From: Tenodera sinensis
Lineage: Eukaryota > Arthropoda > Insecta > Mantodea > Mantidae
Assembly (NCBI GenBank): GCA_030765045.1
Contig: CM060968.1
Coordinates: forward strand, 111,131,404-111,195,403
Length of the DNA stretch: 64,000 nt
Direction: 5' to 3'
Under the pieces are notes generated by a model. The model was not told the DNA's origin. It saw only the letters and a program-made list of their open reading frames with translations, and did no database searches. The position numbers and the translations under genes are program-made. Of this stretch, positions 38,851-52,640 are shown piece by piece; positions within the stretch are counted from its first letter, which is position 1; every line of letters begins with the position of its first letter.

Positions 38851-41800
38851 TGTACATTTCTTGAGTGGACAATGAAAATGTGTATGTTTTGATGTACATT
38901 TCTTGAGTGCACAATGAAAATGTGTATGTTTTGATGTACATTTCTTGAATGTACAATGAGAATGTGTATGTTTTTATGTACATTTCTTGAATGTACAATG
39001 AAAATGTGTATGTTTTGATGCATATTTCTTGAATGTACAATGAAAATGTGTATGTTTTGTTGTACATTTCTGGAATGTACAATGAAAATGTGTATGTTTT
39101 GATATACATTTCTTGAATGTACACTGAAAATGTGTATGTTTTGATGTACATTTCTTGAGTGTACAATGAAAATGTGTATGTTTTGATGTACATTTCTTGT
39201 ATATACAATGAAAATGTGTATGTTTTGATGTATATTTCTAGAATGTACAATGAAAATGTGTATGTTTTGATGTACATTTCTTGAATGTACAATGAAAATG
39301 TGTATGTTTAAATGTACATTTCTTGAATGTACACTGAAAATGTGTATGTTTTGATGAACATTTCTTGGGTGTACAATGAAAATGTGTATGTTTTGATGTA
39401 CATTTCTTGAATGTACAATGAAAATGTGTATGTTTTGATGTACATTTCTTGAGTGTACAATGAAAATGTGTATGTTTTGATGTATATTTCTTGAATGTAC
39501 AATGAAAATGTGTATGTTTTGATGTACATTTCTTTAGTGTACAATGAAAATGTGTTTGTTTGGATGTACATTTCTTGAATGTACACTGAAAATGTGTATT
39601 TTTTGTTATACATTTCTTGAATGTACACTGAAAATGTGTATGTTTTGATGTACATTTCTTGAATGTACAATGAAAATGTGTATGTTTTGATGTATATTTC
39701 TTGAATGTACAATTAAAATGTGTATGTTTTGATGTACATTTCTTTAGTGTACAATGAAAATGTGTTTGTTTGGATGTACATTTCTTGAATGTACACTGAA
39801 AATGTGTATTTTTTGTTATACATTTCTTGAATGTACACTGAAAATGTGTATGTTTTGATGTACATTTGTTGAATGTACAATGAAAATGTGTATGTTTTGA
39901 TATACATTTCTTGAATGTACAATGAAAAAGTGTATGTTTTGATGTACATTTCTTGAGTGTACAATGAAAATGTGTATGTTTTGATGTACATTTCTTGAGT
40001 GTACAATGAAAATGTGTATGCTTTGATGTACATTTCTTGAATGTACAATGAAAATGTGTATGTTTTGATGTGCATTTCTTGAATGTACAATGAAAATGTG
40101 TATGTTTTGATCTACATTTCTTGAATGTACAATGAAAATGTGTATGTTTTGATGTACATTTCTTGAATGTACACTGAAAATGTGTATGTTTTGATGTACA
40201 TTTCTTTAGTGCACAATGAAAATGTGTATGTTTTGATGTACATTTCTTGTATATACAATGAAAATGTGTATGTTTTGATGTACGTTTCTTGAATGTACAC
40301 TGAAAATATGTATGTTTTGATATACATTTCTTGAATGTACAATGAAAATGTATATGTTTTCATGTACATTTCTTGAATGTACACTGAAAATGTGTATGTT
40401 TTGATGTACATTTCTTGTATATACAATGAAAATGTATATGTTTTGATGTACATTTCTTGAATGTACACTGAAAATGAGTATGTTTTGATGTACATTTCTT
40501 GTATATACAATGAAAATGTGTATGTTTTGATGTACATTTCTTGAATGTTCTCTGAAAATGTGCATGTTTTGATATACATTTCTTGAATGTACAATGAAAA
40601 TGTATATGTTTTCATGTACATTTCATGAATGTACACTGAAAATGTGTATGTTTTGATGTACATTTCTTGTATACACAATGAAAATGTGTATGTTTTGATG
40701 TACATTTCTGGTATATACAATGAAAATGTGTATGTTTTGATGTACATTGCTTGAGTGTACAATGAAAATGTGTATGTTTTTATGTACATTTCTTGAATGT
40801 ACACTGAAAATGTGTAGGTTTTGATGTACATTTCTTTAATGTACAATGAAAATGTGTATGTTTTGATGTACATTTCTTGAATATACAATGCAAATTTGTA
40901 TGTTTTGATGTACATTTCTTGAATGTACACTGAAAATGTGTATGTTTTGATATGCATTTCTTGAATGTACACTGAAAATGTGTGTGTTTTGATGTACATT
41001 TCTTAAATGTACAATGAAAATGTGTATGTTTTGATGTACATCCTTTGAATGTACAATGAAAATGTGTATGTTTTGATGTACATTTCTTGAATGTACAATG
41101 AAAATGTGTATGTTTTGATGTACATTTCTTGAATGTACAATGAAAATGTGTATGTTTTGATATACATTTCTTGAATGTACAATGAAAATGTGTATGTTTT
41201 GATGTACATTTCTTGAGTGTACAATGAAAATGTGTATGTTTTGATGTACATTTCTTGAGTGTACAATCAAAATGTGTATGTTTTGATGTACATTTCTTGA
41301 ATGTACAATGAGAATGTGTATGTTTTGATGTACATTTCTTGAATGTACAATGAAAATGTGTATGTTTTGATGTATATTTCTTGAATGTACAATGAAAATG
41401 TGTATGTTTTGATGTGCATTTCTTGAATGTACAATGAAAATGTGTATGTTTTGATGTACATTTCTTTAGTGTGCAATGAAAATGTGTTTGCTTTGATGTA
41501 CATTTCTTGAATGTACACCGAAAATTTGAATTTCTTGATATACATTTCTTGAATGTACACTGAAAATGTGTATGTTTTGATGTACATTTCTTGAATATAC
41601 ACTGAAAATGTGTATCTTTTGATGTACAGTTCTTGAATGTACAATGAAAAAGAGTATGTTTTGATGTACATTTCTTGAGTGTACAATGAAAATGTGTATG
41701 TTTTGATGTACATTTCTTGAGTGTCCAATGAAAAAGTGTATGTTTTGATGTACATTTCTTGAGTGTACAATGAAAATGTGTATGTTTTGATGTACATTTC

Positions 41801-42670
41801 TTGAGTGTACAATGAAAATGTGTATGCTATGTTGTACATTTCTTGGAAGTACAATGAAAATGTGTATGTTTTGATCTACATTTCTTGAATGTACAATGAA
41901 AATGTGTATGTTTTGATGTGCATTTCTTGAATGTACAATGAAAATGTGTATGTTTTGATGTACATTTCTTTAGTGTACAATGAAAATGTGTTTGCTTTGA
42001 TGTACATTTCTTGAATGTACACTGAAAATGTGTATTTTTTGATATACATTTCTTGAATGTACACTCAAAATGTGTATGTTTTGATGTACAGTTCTTGAAT
42101 GTACAATGAAAATGTGTATGTTTTGATGTGCATATCTGGTATATGCAATGAAAATGTGTATGTTTTGATGTATATTTCTAGAATGTGCAGTCAAAATGTG
42201 TATGTTTTGATGTACATTTCTTGAATGTACAATGAAAATGTGTATGTTTTGATGTACATTTCTGGTATATACAATGAAAATGTGTATGTTTTGATGTACA
42301 TTTCTTGAATGTACAATGAAAATGTGTATGTTTTGATGTACATTTCTGGTATATACAATGAAAATGTGTATGTTTTGATGTACTTTTCTTGAATGTACAA
42401 TTAAAATGTGTATGTTTTGATGTACATTTCTGGTATATACAATGAAAATGTGTATGTTTTGATGTACATTTCTTGAATATACAATGAAAATGTGCAGTTT
42501 TTGATGTACATTTCATGAATGTACACTGAAAATGTGTATGTTTTGATATATATTTCTTGTATATACAATGAAAATGCTTATGTTTTGATGTACATTTCTG
42601 GTACATACAATGAAAATGTGCATGTTTTGATGTATATCTTTTGAATGTACACTCAAAATGTGTGTTTTGA
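38850..42670. repeat. Block K2, second copy of block K1
   Basis: Offset is 3,778 bp in the left part and 3,820 bp in the right. The 42-bp step is one extra TGTGCATTTC monomer near 40070-40111 in this copy. Very few substitutions are visible: GATCTACATTTC near 37508 against GATGTACATTTC near 41328, AACGTAC near 38405 against AATGTAC, GTGTACAATG near 37650 against GTGTGCAATG, and TTTTTATG near 40778. This is one of the youngest duplications in the window. Confidence 0.87.
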
Positions 42671-44166
42671 TGTACAATTCTTGAGTGTACAATGAAAATG
42701 TGTGTGTTTTGATGTACATTTCTTGAATGTACAATGAAAATGTGTATGTTTTGATGTACATTCCTTGAATGTACAATGAAAATGTGTATGTTTTGATGTA
42801 CATTTCTTTAATGTACAATGAAAATGTGTATGTTTTGATGTACATTTCTTGAATGTACACTCAAAGTGTGTATGTTTTAATGTACATTTCTTGTATATAC
42901 AATGAAAATGTATATGTGTTGATGTACATTTCTTAAATGTACACTGAAAATGTGTATGTTTTGATGTACATTTCTTGTATATACAATGAAAATGTGTATG
43001 TTTTGATGTACATTTCTGGTATATACAATGAAAATGTGTATGTTTTGATGTACATTTCTTGAATGTACACTGAAAATGTGTATGTTTTGATGTACATTTC
43101 TTGAGTGTACAATGAAAATATGTATGTTGTGATGTACATTTCTTGAATGTACACTGAAAATGTGTAGGTTTCGATGTAAATTTCTTTAATGTACAATGAA
43201 AATGTGTATGTTTTGATATACATTTCTTGAATGTACACTGAAAATGTGTGTGTTTTGATGTACATTTCTTGAATGCACAATGAAAATGTGTATGTTTTGA
43301 TGTACATTCCTTGAATGTACAATGAAAATGTTTATGTTTTGATGTACAATGAAAATGTGTATGTTTTGATGTACATTTCTTGAATGTACAATGAGAATGT
43401 GTATGTATTGATGTACATTTCTTGAATGTAATCTGAAAATGTGTATGTTTTGATATACATTTCTTGAATGTACAATGAAAATGTATATGTTTTCATGTAC
43501 ATTTCTTGAATGTACACTGAAAATGTGTATGTTTTGATGTACATTTCTTGTATATACAATGAAAATGTATATGTTTTGATGTACATTTCTTGAATGTACA
43601 CTGAAAATGTGCATGTTTTGATGTATATTTCTTGTATATACAATGAAAATGTGTATGTTTTGATGTACATTTCTGGTATATACAATGAAAATGTGTATGT
43701 TTTGATGTACATTTTTTGAATGTACAATGAAAATGTGTATGTTTTGATGTACATTTGTTGAATGTACAATGAAAATGTGTATGTTTTGATATACATTTCT
43801 TGAATGTACAATGAAAACGTGTATGTTTTGATGTACATTTCTTTAGTGTACAATGAAAATGTGTATGTTTTGATGTACATTTCTTGAGTGTACAATGAAA
43901 ATGTGTATGCTTTGATGTACATTTCTTGAATGTACAATGAAAATGTGTATGTTTTGATCTACATTTCTTGAATATACAATGAAATTGTGTATGTTTTGAT
44001 GTACATTTCTTGAATGTACACTGAAAATGTGTATGTTTTGATGTACATTTCTTTAGTGCACAATGAAAATGTGTATGTTTTGATGTACATTTCTTGTATA
44101 TACAATGAAAATGTGTATCTTTTGATGTACATTTCTTGAATGTACACTGAAAATGTGTATGTTTTG
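42126..44166. repeat. Block L1, 2,041-bp unit repeated in tandem
   Basis: The unit begins with the GATGTGCATATCTGG monomer and is followed directly by its copy at an offset of 2,041 bp (49 x 42 minus 17). The 17 missing bases are exactly the 2-bp deletion in ACTCAAAATGTGTGTTTTG and the 15-bp deletion near 43343. Every line I compared between the two copies is identical. Confidence 0.9.
43343..43369 (+). repeat. Truncated 27-bp monomer
   Basis: One TGTACA and the 9 bp between the two TGTACA copies are gone, leaving TGTACAATGAAAATGTG then TATGTTTTGA. The loss of exactly 15 bp fits slippage or recombination between the two TGTACA copies of the dyad. The same short monomer is at 45384-45410 because the surrounding 2,041-bp block is duplicated. 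These are the only two I noticed in about 1,520 monomers. Confidence 0.92.
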
Positions 44167-46207
44167 ATGTGCATATCTGGTATATGCAATGAAAATGTGT
44201 ATGTTTTGATGTATATTTCTAGAATGTGCAGTCAAAATGTGTATGTTTTGATGTACATTTCTTGAATGTACAATGAAAATGTGTATGTTTTGATGTACAT
44301 TTCTGGTATATACAATGAAAATGTGTATGTTTTGATGTACATTTCTTGAATGTACAATGAAAATGTGTATGTTTTGATGTACATTTCTGGTATATACAAT
44401 GAAAATGTGTATGTTTTGATGTACTTTTCTTGAATGTACAATTAAAATGTGTATGTTTTGATGTACATTTCTGGTATATACAATGAAAATGTGTATGTTT
44501 TGATGTACATTTCTTGAATATACAATGAAAATGTGCAGTTTTTGATGTACATTTCATGAATGTACACTGAAAATGTGTATGTTTTGATATATATTTCTTG
44601 TATATACAATGAAAATGCTTATGTTTTGATGTACATTTCTGGTACATACAATGAAAATGTGCATGTTTTGATGTATATCTTTTGAATGTACACTCAAAAT
44701 GTGTGTTTTGATGTACAATTCTTGAGTGTACAATGAAAATGTGTGTGTTTTGATGTACATTTCTTGAATGTACAATGAAAATGTGTATGTTTTGATGTAC
44801 ATTCCTTGAATGTACAATGAAAATGTGTATGTTTTGATGTACATTTCTTTAATGTACAATGAAAATGTGTATGTTTTGATGTACATTTCTTGAATGTACA
44901 CTCAAAGTGTGTATGTTTTAATGTACATTTCTTGTATATACAATGAAAATGTATATGTGTTGATGTACATTTCTTAAATGTACACTGAAAATGTGTATGT
45001 TTTGATGTACATTTCTTGTATATACAATGAAAATGTGTATGTTTTGATGTACATTTCTGGTATATACAATGAAAATGTGTATGTTTTGATGTACATTTCT
45101 TGAATGTACACTGAAAATGTGTATGTTTTGATGTACATTTCTTGAGTGTACAATGAAAATATGTATGTTGTGATGTACATTTCTTGAATGTACACTGAAA
45201 ATGTGTAGGTTTCGATGTAAATTTCTTTAATGTACAATGAAAATGTGTATGTTTTGATATACATTTCTTGAATGTACACTGAAAATGTGTGTGTTTTGAT
45301 GTACATTTCTTGAATGCACAATGAAAATGTGTATGTTTTGATGTACATTCCTTGAATGTACAATGAAAATGTTTATGTTTTGATGTACAATGAAAATGTG
45401 TATGTTTTGATGTACATTTCTTGAATGTACAATGAGAATGTGTATGTATTGATGTACATTTCTTGAATGTAATCTGAAAATGTGTATGTTTTGATATACA
45501 TTTCTTGAATGTACAATGAAAATGTATATGTTTTCATGTACATTTCTTGAATGTACACTGAAAATGTGTATGTTTTGATGTACATTTCTTGTATATACAA
45601 TGAAAATGTATATGTTTTGATGTACATTTCTTGAATGTACACTGAAAATGTGCATGTTTTGATGTATATTTCTTGTATATACAATGAAAATGTGTATGTT
45701 TTGATGTACATTTCTGGTATATACAATGAAAATGTGTATGTTTTGATGTACATTTTTTGAATGTACAATGAAAATGTGTATGTTTTGATGTACATTTGTT
45801 GAATGTACAATGAAAATGTGTATGTTTTGATATACATTTCTTGAATGTACAATGAAAACGTGTATGTTTTGATGTACATTTCTTTAGTGTACAATGAAAA
45901 TGTGTATGTTTTGATGTACATTTCTTGAGTGTACAATGAAAATGTGTATGCTTTGATGTACATTTCTTGAATGTACAATGAAAATGTGTATGTTTTGATC
46001 TACATTTCTTGAATATACAATGAAATTGTGTATGTTTTGATGTACATTTCTTGAATGTACACTGAAAATGTGTATGTTTTGATGTACATTTCTTTAGTGC
46101 ACAATGAAAATGTGTATGTTTTGATGTACATTTCTTGTATATACAATGAAAATGTGTATCTTTTGATGTACATTTCTTGAATGTACACTGAAAATGTGTA
46201 TGTTTTG
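44167..46207. repeat. Block L2, second copy of block L1
   Basis: This copy shows no visible difference from block L1 in the stretches compared, including AATGTGCAGTTTTTG, GTAGGTTTCGATGTAAATTTC, the 27-bp monomer, GAAAACGTGTATG and AATGAAATTGTG. After about 46207 it runs into GATATACATTTTTTGAATG, the true continuation seen also near 19250. The junction at 44166 instead falls back to GATGTGCATATCTGG. Confidence 0.9.
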
Positions 46208-49200
46208 ATATACATTTTTTGAATGTACAATGAAAATGTATGTTTTCATGTACATTTTTTGAATGTATACTGAAAATGTGTATGTTTTGATGTAAATTTC
46301 TTGAATGTACAATGAAAATGTGTATGTTTTGATGTACATTTCTTGAATGTACAATGAAAATGTGTATGTTTAAATGTACATTTCTTGAATGTACACTGAA
46401 AATGTGTATGTTTTGATGAACATTTCTTGAGTGTATAATGAACATGTGTATGTTTTGATGTACATTTCTTGAATGTACAATGAAAATGTGTATGTTTTGA
46501 TGTACATTTCTTGAGTGTACAATGAAAATGTGTATGTTTTGATGTACATTTCTTGAATGTACAATGAAAATGTGTATGTTTTGATGTATATTTCTTGAAT
46601 GTACAATGAAAATGTGTATGTTTTGATGTACATTTCTTTAGTGTACAATGAAAATGTGTTTGTTTGGATGTACATTTCCTGAATGTACACTGAAAATGTG
46701 TATTTTTTGTTATACATTTCTTGAATGTACACTGAAAATGTGTATGTTTTGATGTACATTTCTTGTATACACAATGAAAATGTGTATGTTTTGATATACA
46801 TTTCTTGAATGTACAATGAAAAAGTGTATGTTTTGATGTACATTTCTTGAGTGTACAATGAAAATGTGTATGTTTTGATGTACATTTCTTGAGTGTACAT
46901 AGAAAATGTGTATGCTTTGATGTACATTTCTTGAATGTACAATGAAAATGTGTATGTTTTGATCTACATTTCTTGAATGTACAATGAAAATGTGTATGTT
47001 TTGATGTACATTTCTTGAATGTACACTGAAAATGTGTATGTTTTGATGTACATTTCTTTAGTGCACAATGAAAATGTGTATGTTTTGATGTACATTTCTT
47101 GTATATACAATGAAAATGTGTATGTTTTGATGTACGTTTCTTGAATGTACACTGAAAATATGTATGTTTTGATATACATTTCTTGAATGTACAATGAAAG
47201 TGTATATGTTTTCATGTACATTTCTTGAATGTACACTGAAAATGTGTATGTTTTGATGTACATTTCTTGTATATACAATGAAAATGTATATGTTTTGATG
47301 TACATTTCTTGAATGTACATTGAAAATGTGTATGTTTTGATGTACATTTCTTGTATATACAATGAAAATGTGTATGTTTTGATGTACATTTCTTGAATGT
47401 ACACTGAAAATGTGTATGTTTTGATGTACATTTCTTGTATATACAATGAAAATGTGTATGTTTTGATGTACATTTCTGGTATATACAATGAAAATGTGTA
47501 TGTTTTGATGTACATTTCTTGAGTGTACAATGAAAATGTGTATGTTTTGATGTACATATCTTAAGTGTACAATCAAAATGTGTATGTTTTGATGTACATT
47601 TCTTGAATGTACAATGAGAATGTGTATGTTTTGATGTACATTTCTTGAATGTACAATGAAAATGTGTATGTTTTGATGTATATTTCTTGAATGTACAATG
47701 AAAATGTGTATGTTTTGATGTGCATTTCTTGAATGTACAATGAAAATGTGTATGTTTTGATGTACATTTCTTTAGTGTACAATGAAAATGTGTTTGCTTT
47801 GATGTACATTTCTTGAATGTACACTGAAAATGTGAATTTTTTGATATAAATTTCTTGAATGTACACTGAAAATGTGTATGTTTTGATGTACAGTTCTTGA
47901 ATGTACAATGAAAATGTGTATGTTTTGATGTGCATTTCTGGTATATGCAATGAAAATGTGTATGTTTTGATGTATATTTCTAGAATGTGCAGTCAAAATG
48001 TGTATGTTTTGATGTACATTTCTTGAATGTACAATGAAAATGTGTATGTTTTGATGTACATTTCTGGTATATACAATGAAAATGTGTATGTTTTGATGTA
48101 CATTTCGTGAATATGCAATGAAAATGTGTAGTTTTTGATGTACATTTCTTGAATGTACAATGAAAATGTGTATGTTTTGATGTACATTTCTGGTATATAC
48201 AATGAAAATGTGCATGTTTTGATGTACATCTTTTGAATGTACACTCAAAATGTGTATGTTTTGATGTACAATTCTTGAGTGTACAATGAAAATGTGTGTA
48301 TTTTGATGTACATTTCTTGAATGTACAATGAAAATGTGTATGTTTTGATGTACATTCCTTGAATGTACAATGAAAATGTGTATGTTTAGATGTACATTTC
48401 TTTAATGTACAATGAAAATGTGTATGTTTTGATGTACATTTCTTGAATGTACAATGAAAATGTGTATTTTTTGATGTACATTTCTTGAATGTACACTGAA
48501 AGTGTGTATGTTTTAATGTACATTTCTTTAGTGTACAATGAAGATGTGTATGTTTTGATGTACATTTCTTGTATATACAATGAAAATGTGTATGTTTTGA
48601 TATACATTTCTTGAATGTACAATGAAAATGTATATGTTTTCATGTACATTTCTTGAATGTACACTGAAAATGTGTATCTTTTGATGTACATTTCTTGTAT
48701 ATACAATGAAAATGTATATGTTTTGATGTACATTTCTTGAATGTACACTGAAAATGTTTATGTTTTGATGTACATTTCTTGTATATACAATGAAAATGTG
48801 TATGTTTTGATGTACATTTCTGGTATATACAATAAAAATTTGTATGTTTTGATGTACAATTCTTGAATGTACACTGAAAATGTTTATGTTTTGAAATACA
48901 TTTCTTGAATGTACACTGAAAATGTGTGTGTTTTGATGTACATTTCTTGAATGTACAATGAAAATGTGTATGTTTTGATGTACATTCCTTGAATGTACAA
49001 TGAAAATGTTTATGTTTTGATGTACATTTCTTGAATGTACAATGAAAATGTATATGTTTTGATGTACATTTCTTGAATGTAATCTGAAAATGTGTATGTT
49101 TTGATATACATTTCTTGAATGTACAATGAAAATGTATATGTTTTCATGTACTATTCTTGAATGTACACTGAAAATGTGTATGTTTTGATGTACATTTCTT

Positions 49201-50480
49201 GTATATACAATGAAAATGTATATGTTTTGATGTACATTTCTTGAATGTACACTGAAAATGTGTATGTTTTGAAGTATATTTCTTGTATATGCAATGAAAC
49301 TGTGTATGTTTTGATGTACATTTCTGGTATATACAATGAAAATGTGTATGTTTTGATGTACATAGTTTGAATGTACACTCAAAATGTGTATGTTTTGATG
49401 TACATTTTTTGAGTGTACAATGAAAATGTGTATGTTTTGATGTACATTTCTTGAATGTACACTGAAAATGTGTAGGTTTTGATGTACATTTCTTTAATGT
49501 ACAATGAAAATGTGTATGTTTTGATGTACATTTCTTGTATGTACAATGAAAATTTGTATGTTTTGATGTACAATTCTTGAATGTACACTGAAAATGTGTA
49601 TGTTTTGATATACATTTCTTGAATGTACACTGAAAATGTGTGTGTTTTGATGTACATTTCTTGAATGTACAATGAAAATGTGTATGTTTTGATGTACATT
49701 CCTTGAATGTACAATGAAAATGTGTATGTTTTGATGTACATTTCTTGAATGTACAATGAAAATGTGTATGTTGTGATATACATTTCTTGAATGTACAATG
49801 AAAGTGTGTATGTTTTGATATACATTTCTTGAATGTACAATGAAAATGTGTATGTTTTGATGTACATTTCTTGAGTGTACAATGAAAATGTGTATGTTTT
49901 GATGTACATTTCTTGAGTGTACAATGAAAATGTGTATGTTTTGATGTACATTTCTTGAATGTACAATGAGAATGTGTATGTTTAATGTACATTTCTTGAA
50001 TGTACAATGAAAATGTGTATGTTTTGATGTATATTTCTTGAATGTACAATGAAAATGTGTATGTTTTGATGTGCATTTATTGAATGTACAATGAAAATGT
50101 GTATGTTTTGATGTACATTTCTTTAGTGTACAATGAAAATGTGTTTGCTTTGATGTACATTTCTTGAATGTACACTGAAAATGTGTATTTTTTGATGTAC
50201 ATTTCTTGTATATACAATGAAAATGTGTATGTTTTGATGTACATTTCTTTAGTGTACAATGAAAATGTGTTTGCTTTGATGTACATTTCTTGAATGTACA
50301 ATGAAAATGTGTATGTTTTGATATACATTTCTTGAATGTACAATGAAAATGTGTATGTTTTGATGTACATTTCTTGAATGAACACTGAAAATGTGTATTT
50401 TTTGATGTACATTTCTTTAGAGTACAATGAAAATGTGTTTGCTTTGATGTACATTTCTTGAATGTACACTGAAAGTGTGT
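44170..50480. repeat. Block G2, copy of 17230-23520
   Basis: Second copy of block G1. Its first 2 kb are also the second copy of the 2,041-bp tandem duplication, so block G2 has been reworked after it separated from G1. GATATAAATTTC near 47840 and GTACTATTC near 49150 are private to this copy. Confidence 0.8.
45384..45410 (+). repeat. Truncated 27-bp monomer, second copy
   Basis: Same 15-bp deletion and flanks as the monomer at 43343-43369, offset 2,041 bp, inherited through the block duplication and not an independent event. Confidence 0.92.
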
Positions 50481-52640
50481 TTGCTTTCATGTACATTTCT
50501 TGAATGTACACTGAAAATGTGTATTTTTTGATGTACATTTCTTTAGTGTACAATGAAAATGTGTTTGCTTTGATGTACATTTCTTGAATGTACACTGAAA
50601 ATGTGTTTGCTTTGATGTACATTTCTTGAATGTACACTGAAAATGTGTATTTTTTGATGTACATTTCTTTAGTGTACAATGAAAATGTGTTTGCTTTGAT
50701 GTACATTTCTTGAGTGTACAATGAAAATGTGTATGTTTTGATGTACATTTCTTGAGTGTACAATGAAAATGTGTATGTATTGATGTACATTTCTTGAATG
50801 TACACTGAAGATGTGTATAGTTTGATGTACATTTCTTGAATGTACACTGAAAATGTGTATGTTGTGATGTACATTTCTTGAGTGTACAATGAAAATGTGT
50901 TTGCTTTGATGTACATTTCTTGAGTATACAATGAAAATGTGTATGTTTTGATGTACATTTCTTGAGTGTACAATGAAAATGTGTATGTTTTGATATACAT
51001 TTCTTGAATGTGCACTGAAAATGTGTATATTTTGATGTACATTTCTTGAATGTACACTGAAAATGTGTATGTTTTGATGTACATTTCTTGAGTGTACAAT
51101 GAAAATGTGTATGTTTTGATGTACATTTCTTGAGTGTAAAATGAAAATGTGTATGTTTTGATGTACATTTTTGTATATACAATGAAAATGTGTATGTTTT
51201 GATTTATATTTCTACAATGTACAATGAAAATGTGTATGTTTTGATGTACATTTCTTGATTGTACAATGAAAATGTGTATGTTTTGATGTACATTTCTCGA
51301 GTGCACAATGAAAATGTGTATGTTTAAATGTAGATTTCTTGAGTGTACAATGAAAATGTGTATGTTTTGATGTACATTTCTTGAATGTACAATGAAAATG
51401 TGTATGTTTAAATGTACATTTCTTGAATGTACACTGAAAATGTGTATGTTTTGATGTACATTTCTTGTATATACAATGAAAATGTGTATGTTTTGATTTA
51501 TATTTCTAGAATGTACAATGAAAATGTGTATGTTTTGATGTACATTTCTTGAATGTACAATGAAAATGTGTATGTTTTGATGTACATTTCTTGAGTGTAC
51601 AATGAAAATGTGTATGTTTTGATGTATATTTCTTGAGTGTACAATCAAAATGTGTATGTTTTGATGTACATTTCTTGAGTGTACAATGAAAATGTGAATG
51701 TTTTGATGTACATTTCTTGAATGTACAATGAAAATGTGTATGTTTTGATGTACATTTCTTGAGTGTACAATGAAAATGTGTATGTTTTGATGTACATTTC
51801 TTGAGTGTACAATGAAAATGTGTATGTTTAAATGTACATTTCTTGAGTGTACAATGAAAATGTGTATGTTTTGATGTACATTTCTTGAATGTACAATGAA
51901 AATGTGTATGTTTAAATCTACATTTCTTGAATGTACACTGAAAATGTGTATGTTTTGATGTACATTTCTTGTATATACAATGAAAATGTGTATGTTTTGA
52001 TTTATATTTCTAGAATGTACAATGAAAATGTGTATGTTTTGATGTACATTTCTTGAATGTACAATGAAAATGTGTATGTTTTGATGTACATTTCTTGAGT
52101 GTACAATGAAAATGTGTATGTTTTGATGTACATTTCTTGAATGTACAATGAAAATGTGTATGTTTAAATGTACATTTCTTGTATATACAATGAAAATGTG
52201 TATGTTTTGATGTACATTTCTTGAATGTACAATGAAAATGTGTATGTTTTGATGTACATTTCTTGTATATACAATGAAAATGTGTATGTTTTGATTTATG
52301 TTTCTAGAATGTACAATGAAAATGTGTATGTTTTGATGTACATTTCTTGAGTGTACAATGAAAATGTGTATGTTTTGATGTACATTTCTTTAGTGTACAA
52401 TGAAAATGTGTATGTTTTGATGTACATTTCTTGAGTGTACAATGAAAATGTGTATGTTTTGATGTACATTTCTTGAATGTACAATGAAAGTGTGTATGTT
52501 TAAATGTACATTTCTTGAATGTACACTGAAAATGTGTATGTTTTGATGTACATTTCTTGAGTGTACAATGAAAATGTGTATGTTTTGATGTACATTTCTT
52601 GAGTGTACAATGAAAATGTGTATGTTTTGATGTACATTTC
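49610..52640. repeat. Block M1, repeated at 57755-60785 (offset 8,145)
   Basis: About 3.0 kb repeated at 194 x 42 minus 3. Shared private changes: AAGTGTGTTTGCTTTCATG, AAGATGTGTATAGTTTG, GAGTATACAATG, the 1-bp-short TGTACATTTTTGTATATAC monomer (51162 and 59307), TTGATTGTACAATG, TTCTCGAGTG, TTTAAATCTAC and GATTTATGTTTC. Differences are few: GAACACTG / GTACACTG, GTACACTG / GCACACTG, and GATTTCTTGAG / GACTTCTAGAG near 59481. Confidence 0.86.
51162..51202 (+). repeat. 41-bp monomer with a deletion inside the dyad loop
   Basis: The unit reads TGTACATTTTTGTATATAC, one base shorter than the TTTCTTGTATATAC form. The same unit is at 59307-59347, inherited with the 8,145-bp-offset block. Confidence 0.85.
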
